NCBI RefSeq assembly: GCF_017876625.1
Contig: NZ_JAGIOH010000001.1
Location: forward strand, 3,100,001-3,164,000
Source of the DNA: Streptomyces syringium
GTDB lineage: Bacteria; Actinomycetota; Actinomycetes; Streptomycetales; Streptomycetaceae
DNA: 64,000 nt
Direction of reading: 5' to 3'
The position numbers were made by a program, and so were the translations under genes. Shown piece by piece: positions 60,425 to 64,000 of this stretch. Numbering within the stretch: position 1 is the first letter of the stretch; each line of letters starts with the position of its first letter. The notes under the pieces are model-generated. The model was not told the origin of the DNA, did not search any database, and saw only the letters and a list, made by a program, of their open reading frames with translations.

Positions 60425-60451
60425 TACGTAGCCGTAGGTTACGGAACCGTA
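60425..60451. promoter_or_regulatory. Putative TetR operator of the desaturase gene
   Basis: TACG followed by TAGC and CGTA at 60425-60436 and the perfect palindrome TACGGAACCGTA at 60440-60451, four bases apart. Two similar palindromic units 30-55 bases upstream of the desaturase start fit binding by the TetR regulator encoded in the same operon. Confidence 0.5.
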
Positions 60452-60481
60452 GCCTTGCCCCGAGCCCCATGAGGGAACCCA

Positions 60482-61462
60482 ATGACTGCAAGCCCCGACG
60501 TGATCGAAGACGCGCCGATGGCCCAGGAAACTTCGCTCCCCTCCGCCACGCTGGGTGGCGACAGCAAGCGTTCGGTCGAGCAGATCGCGCTGCTGCTGTT
60601 CATCACCGTCCCTTTTGTCGCACTGCTCGCCGCGGTGCCGCTGGCCTGGGGATGGGGGGTGAGCTGGCTTGATCTGGGGCTGATGGTGGCGATGTATTAC
60701 ATCGGCTGCCACGGCATCACGATCGGCTTCCATCGCTATTTCACGCACGGTGCGTTCAAGGCCAAGCGGCCGTTGCGGATCGCGTTGGCGATCATGGGGT
60801 CGCTGGCGGTCGAGGGGCCGTTGGTGCGCTGGGTCGCGGATCATCGCAAGCACCACCGGTTCTCGGACGCGGAGGGTGATCCGCATTCGCCGTGGCGGTT
60901 CGGCGAGAGTGTGCCGGCGCTGATGAAGGGCCTGTGGTGGGCGCACATCGGCTGGATGTTCGATGAGGAGCGGACGTCGCAGCAGAAGTACGCCCCGGAT
61001 CTGATCAAGGATCCGGCGCTGCGGAAGGTGTCCCGGCAGTTCGTGCTGTGGACGGTGGTGTCGCTGCTGATCCCGCCGCTGGTGGGCGGGCTGGCGACGT
61101 GGTCGTGGCAGGGCGCGGTGACGGCGTTCTTCTGGGGTTCGCTGGTACGGGTGGCGTTGTTGCACCATGTGACCTGGTCGATCAACTCGATCTGTCATGC
61201 GGTGGGCAAGCGTCCGTTCAAGTCGCGTGACCGGTCGGGCAATGTGTGGTGGCTGGCGGTGCTCTCCTGCGGGGAGTCCTGGCACAACCTCCACCACGCC
61301 GACCCGACGTCGGCGCGGCACGGCGTGCTGAAGGGGCAGCTGGATTCCAGTGCCCGGATCATCCGCTGGTTCGAGAAGGCGGGCTGGGCGTACGACGTGC
61401 GGTGGCCCGATGCCGGCCGCATCGAATCCCGACGGAAGGAAGATGCCGCACAGGCGGCATGA
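60482..61462 (+). CDS. Membrane fatty-acid (acyl-CoA) desaturase
   Basis: 326-residue di-iron integral membrane desaturase introducing a double bond into acyl chains. The three histidine boxes are HRYFTHG, HRKHHR and HNLHH, with four predicted helices around them. ATG at 60482 follows GAGGG. It is followed by a TetR regulator that overlaps its stop (ATGA), so the two form an operon with probable product feedback. It may supply substrate for the cyclopropane synthase at 15466. The exact position of the double bond is unknown. Confidence 0.9.
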   Translation: MTASPDVIEDAPMAQETSLPSATLGGDSKRSVEQIALLLFITVPFVALLAAVPLAWGWGVSWLDLGLMVAMYYIGCHGITIGFHRYFTHGAFKAKRPLRIALAIMGSLAVEGPLVRWVADHRKHHRFSDAEGDPHSPWRFGESVPALMKGLWWAHIGWMFDEERTSQQKYAPDLIKDPALRKVSRQFVLWTVVSLLIPPLVGGLATWSWQGAVTAFFWGSLVRVALLHHVTWSINSICHAVGKRPFKSRDRSGNVWWLAVLSCGESWHNLHHADPTSARHGVLKGQLDSSARIIRWFEKAGWAYDVRWPDAGRIESRRKEDAAQAA

Positions 61463-62151
61463 TTGACAGCGTGGCGATCGATAGCAACACCACCAGTAAC
61501 AAGGACCGGACCCCGGCTTCGGGGAGCCGTCGCTCCCGCCGGGTGCGGATGACCGGCGCGGAGCGCCGTGAGCAGCTGCTGGACATCGGTCGCACACTCT
61601 TCGCCGAGAAGGGGTTCGAGGGCACGTCGGTGGAGGAGATCGCGGCGAAGGCCGGGGTCTCCAAACCGGTGGTGTACGAGCACTTCGGCGGCAAGGAGGG
61701 GCTGTACGCGGTGGTCGTGGACCGCGAGATGCGGCAGCTGCTGGATCTGGTGACGGGGGCGCTGACGGCGGGGCATCCGCGGGAGCTGCTGGAGCAGGCG
61801 GCGTTCGCCCTGCTGGATTACATCGAGACGTATACGGACGGCTTCCGCATCCTGGTGCGGGATTCGCCGGTGGCGCAGTCGACGGGCACGTTCGCGTCGC
61901 TGATCAGCGATATCGCGACCCAGGTCGAGGACATTCTGGGGCTGGAGTTCAAGGCCCGTGGCTTCGATCCGAAGCTGGCTCCGCTGTACGCGCAGGCGCT
62001 GGTCGGCATGGTGGCTCTGACGGGCCAGTGGTGGCTGGACGTCCGTAAGCCGAAGAAGGCCGAGGTGGCGGCCCATCTGGTGAATCTGGCCTGGCACGGG
62101 CTGGACGGACTGGAGCCGAAGCCCCGGCTGATCGGGCACCGCCGGTCCTGA
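61459..62151 (+). CDS. TetR/AcrR-family regulator
   Basis: 230-residue regulator. A hydrophilic N-terminal stretch of about 30 residues precedes the TetR helix-turn-helix [20 protein letters not shown] then [20 protein letters not shown]. The C-terminal effector domain is helical. ATG at 61459 overlaps the desaturase stop (ATGA); a GTG at 61471 is an alternative. It probably represses the desaturase operon, responding to fatty acyl ligands; inference from position and operator. Confidence 0.88.
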   Translation: MIDSVAIDSNTTSNKDRTPASGSRRSRRVRMTGAERREQLLDIGRTLFAEKGFEGTSVEEIAAKAGVSKPVVYEHFGGKEGLYAVVVDREMRQLLDLVTGALTAGHPRELLEQAAFALLDYIETYTDGFRILVRDSPVAQSTGTFASLISDIATQVEDILGLEFKARGFDPKLAPLYAQALVGMVALTGQWWLDVRKPKKAEVAAHLVNLAWHGLDGLEPKPRLIGHRRS

Positions 62152-62160
62152 CGGCCCGCT

Positions 62161-62190
62161 CCCGGCGGCGCCGCTTCAGGCTCCGCCGGG
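62161..62190. terminator. Hairpin between TetR gene and tam
   Basis: CCCGGCGG and CCGCCGGG, eight bases each around a 14-base loop, between convergent genes ending at 62151 and 62221. Confidence 0.5.
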
Positions 62191-62220
62191 TTCGAGGAAT
62201 TCGAGCCGGTTGCCTTTCTG

Positions 62221-63033
62221 TCACTCCCCCTTCCGGGCCACCGCGAAGATCCGCCGGAAGGGGAAGACGGTGCCGTGCGGGCCCGTCGGATAGGCCTCGC
62301 GGAGCCTGCCGCGGTACATGGCCAGGAATTCCTCCGTGGCCGCCGGGTCGCCGTCCAGGGCGGTCAGGACGGGGCGCAGGGCGGTGCCCTTGACCCAGTC
62401 GAGGACGGGGTCCTCGCCGGTGAGCAGATGCAGATATGTGGTCTCCCAGACGTCCACCTCGTAGCCGGGCCCGCACAGTCGCTCCAGGTAGTCGGCGGGT
62501 TCGAGGACGGCGACGCGGCGGCGGCCGGCTTCCCCCAGGCGGGTGCTCCAGCGCTTGCTGGAGCACAGCTCGCGCAGGATGGCGTGGCTGGGGGCGTCCG
62601 CGTTGCCGGGGACCTGGAAGGCGAAGATGCCGCCGGGGGTCAGCGCGTCGGTCCAGGCGGGGAAGGACGCGGCGTGGCCGGGCACCCATTGGAAGGCCGC
62701 GTTGGAGACGATCAGGTCGTAGCGCTCGTCGGGCGCCCAGTGACCGAGGTCGGCGTGGCGGAAGTCGAGCAGGCCGCCACGCAGGGTGCGGCCCGCGTAG
62801 GCCCCGGCGTCGGCGAGCATGGGGGCGGAGTTGTCGAAGCCGGTGATGTGGGCGGTCGGCCAGCGGTCGGCGAGGATCGTGGTGACGTTGCCGGGACCGC
62901 AGCCGAGGTCGGCGATCCGCGGGGAGCCGGCCGGCGGCTCGGGGATCCGGGCCAGAAGGTCCTGGAACGGGCGGGTCCGGTGATCGGCGTGGCGGAGGTA
63001 CTGCCGCGGGTCCCAGGTGGGTGCGCTGTGCAT
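62221..63033 (-). CDS. tam: Trans-aconitate 2-methyltransferase
   Basis: 270-residue SAM methyltransferase that methylates trans-aconitate, a toxic by-product of aconitase. Motif I is RIADLGCGPGNVTTILA; IVSNAAFQWVPGHA and GGIFAFQVPGN are post-I and motif III type segments shared with Tam. ATG at 63033 has GGGAGG six bases upstream. It is divergent from a MarR regulator and an operator palindrome lies between them, the arrangement described for TamR/tam in S. coelicolor. Confidence 0.85.
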   Translation of the reverse strand: MHSAPTWDPRQYLRHADHRTRPFQDLLARIPEPPAGSPRIADLGCGPGNVTTILADRWPTAHITGFDNSAPMLADAGAYAGRTLRGGLLDFRHADLGHWAPDERYDLIVSNAAFQWVPGHAASFPAWTDALTPGGIFAFQVPGNADAPSHAILRELCSSKRWSTRLGEAGRRRVAVLEPADYLERLCGPGYEVDVWETTYLHLLTGEDPVLDWVKGTALRPVLTALDGDPAATEEFLAMYRGRLREAYPTGPHGTVFPFRRIFAVARKGE

Positions 63034-63122
63034 GGAAGGCCTCCCTGCGGGGTGGACATGCCGGGGCGACCGGGGCGGGGTGGCGCTTGCCGGTGACCTG
63101 ACTTCCAGCATTCCCCCCGTGA

Positions 63123-63140
63123 TCTCTTGACGTCAAGAGA
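63123..63140. promoter_or_regulatory. 18-bp palindromic MarR/TamR operator
   Basis: TCTCTTGACGTCAAGAGA is a perfect palindrome between the divergent tam and MarR genes. In S. coelicolor the MarR protein TamR binds such a site and is released by trans-aconitate, citrate and related ligands. Confidence 0.8.
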
Positions 63141-63160
63141 CTTCATGTCGACAGACCCTC

Positions 63161-63166
63161 TACACT
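63161..63166 (+). promoter_or_regulatory. -10 box suggesting leaderless MarR transcript
   Basis: TACACT at 63161-63166 is a good -10 and lies seven bases before ATG 63174, so transcription would start at or one base before the start codon. There is no ribosome binding site. The -35 is unclear. Confidence 0.45.
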
Positions 63167-63173
63167 GATCGTC

Positions 63174-63671
63174 ATGGAGGACGAGGTCGATCGGCTGGTC
63201 GCAGCATGGCGCCGGGAGCGCCCGGACCTCGACGTGGAACCGCTCGAGGTGCTCAGCCGTGTCAGCAGGCTGGCCCGCCATCTCGACCGGGCCCGGCGGA
63301 TCGCCTTCGCCGAGCACCAGCTCGAGCCATGGGAGTTCGACGTCCTCACCTCGCTGCGCCGCGCGGGCCCGCCGTATCAGCTCTCGCCCGGCCAGCTGCT
63401 GACCCAGACCCTGGTGACCTCGGGCACCATGACCAACCGCATCGACCGGCTCACCAAGAAGAGCCTGGTCGAGCGGCTCCCGGACCCCAGCGACCGGCGT
63501 GGTGTGCTGGTGCGGCTGACCGCCGAGGGCCGGGACCGCGCCGACCAGGCGCTCGCCGGTCTGCTCGCCCAGGAACGGGCGATCCTCGCCGAGCTGTCCC
63601 ACGCCCAGCGTCTGGAACTGGCCGGTCTGCTACGCCAGTTGACCGCCCCGTTCGACAACATCCCCGGCTAG
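63174..63671 (+). CDS. tamR: MarR-family regulator, TamR-like
   Basis: 165-residue winged-helix regulator. The HTH region reads EFDVLTSLRRAGPPYQLSPG then TSGTMTNRIDRLTKKSLVER, and the wing is PSDRRGVLVRLT. N-terminal and C-terminal helices form the dimer domain. The first residues EDEVDRLVAAWRRERPDLD match TamR. It is divergent from tam with an 18-bp palindrome between, so control of tam is likely. There is no Shine-Dalgarno and the start is probably leaderless. Its 3' end overlaps the opposite LuxR-type gene by about 42 bases. Confidence 0.87.
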   Translation: MEDEVDRLVAAWRRERPDLDVEPLEVLSRVSRLARHLDRARRIAFAEHQLEPWEFDVLTSLRRAGPPYQLSPGQLLTQTLVTSGTMTNRIDRLTKKSLVERLPDPSDRRGVLVRLTAEGRDRADQALAGLLAQERAILAELSHAQRLELAGLLRQLTAPFDNIPG

Positions 63672-64000
63672 GTCCACCGGGCCCACCCCGGCCCGCCGGG
63701 CCAGCGCCACCGCGGCCAGCGTGGAGTGCACCCCGAGCTTTCCCAGCACGTTCTGCATATGGGTGCGGACCGTGTGCGGGGAGAGATAGAGCCGCTCGGC
63801 GACCGCCTTGCGGCCCAGCCCGGCCACCATGCAGCGCAGCACCTCGCGCTCGCGCGGGGTCAGCGACTCCACCAGCCGCTCGCTCTCCGTGCGGTGTTTG
63901 CGCGCGGCGGTCAGCTCCCGCAGCACGCCGGTCAGCAGGGCGGGCGGCAGATGGGTCTCATCCCGCAGCACCCCCCGTATGACGGACAGCAGCCGCGACA
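63630..64000 (-). CDS. LuxR-family response regulator, partial (runs off window)
   Basis: C-terminal part of a NarL/LuxR-type regulator. The DNA-binding domain is LTPREREVLRCMVAGLGRKA then AERLYLSPHTVRTHMQNVLG, followed by VHSTLAAVALARRAG. The frame continues to the end of the window (SRLLSVIRGVLRDETHLPPA) without a start, so the receiver domain lies beyond it. The stop TAG is at 63630, inside the opposite-strand MarR gene's end. Confidence 0.85.
   Translation of the reverse strand, partial: SRLLSVIRGVLRDETHLPPALLTGVLRELTAARKHRTESERLVESLTPREREVLRCMVAGLGRKAVAERLYLSPHTVRTHMQNVLGKLGVHSTLAAVALARRAGVGPVDLAGDVVERGGQLA

Overview
The window is high-GC actinobacterial DNA that reads as a Streptomyces core-chromosome segment. 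The signs are extreme GC3 codon use, frequent GTG starts behind GGAGG-type ribosome binding sites, many 4-8 base gene overlaps, Streptomyces-type Rpf proteins, and the UUA-decoding leucine tRNA (bldA). From memory, and not checked, the gene order matches the S. coelicolor block around SCO3073-SCO3134. One part, about 18.6-22.3 kb, looks inserted into that backbone.

Region by region. 1-10.3 kb: a truncated PAF-acetylhydrolase-like esterase, an RpiR-type regulator divergently placed from nothing obvious but beside a MatB-like acyl-CoA synthetase, a small membrane protein, cystathionine beta-synthase, an SGNH hydrolase, a thiolase and three small or unknown genes. 10.3-18.4 kb: a Bax-inhibitor-1 protein, bldA, an ATPase/FtsX-type permease pair, a cyclopropane-fatty-acid synthase and a type II NADH dehydrogenase. 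18.6-22.3 kb: an accessory patch with a RelE-like toxin behind a damaged antitoxin, a frameshifted HD-domain gene, an XRE/TPR regulator and two small cysteine-containing ORFs. 22.4-28.5 kb: Ppx/GppA, DUF501, FtsB/DivIC-like protein, enolase, and the resuscitation-promoting factors rpfA (with a c-di-AMP riboswitch leader) and an rpfC-like gene. 28.6-39.0 kb: cytochrome P450, a DUF6479 protein, MazG, a SurA-like lipoprotein, a DUF2079 membrane protein, an HNH lipoprotein and Mfd. 39.0-45.4 kb: a DUF6247/RelE-like overlapping pair, a second ATPase/FtsX pair, and a secreted lytic transglycosylase with Ig-like domains.

45.5-52.9 kb: a coiled-coil protein, then the most interesting locus of the window. 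It is a two-strand cluster of polymorphic-toxin-type domains and SUKH immunity domains: an Imm35-deaminase-SUKH-4 fusion, a WHH-nuclease-SUKH-1 fusion, and a YwqJ-like deaminase coupled to a SUKH-3 protein. None carries a secretion signal. An orphan NarL-class histidine kinase follows. 53.3-64 kb: tRNA-Gln(UUG), glmU, prs, rplY, pth, ppc, a fatty-acid desaturase with its own TetR regulator, the trans-aconitate methyltransferase/MarR divergent pair with an 18-bp operator, and a LuxR-family regulator running off the end.

Functionally the backbone combines central metabolism (eno, ppc, prs, thiolase), envelope building and remodelling (glmU, cfa, desaturase, Rpf, lytic transglycosylase, FtsX transporters), and development or translation control (bldA, riboswitch). 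Gene ends are commonly closed by strong hairpins, several of which belong to a repeated palindromic family seen at least five times here.
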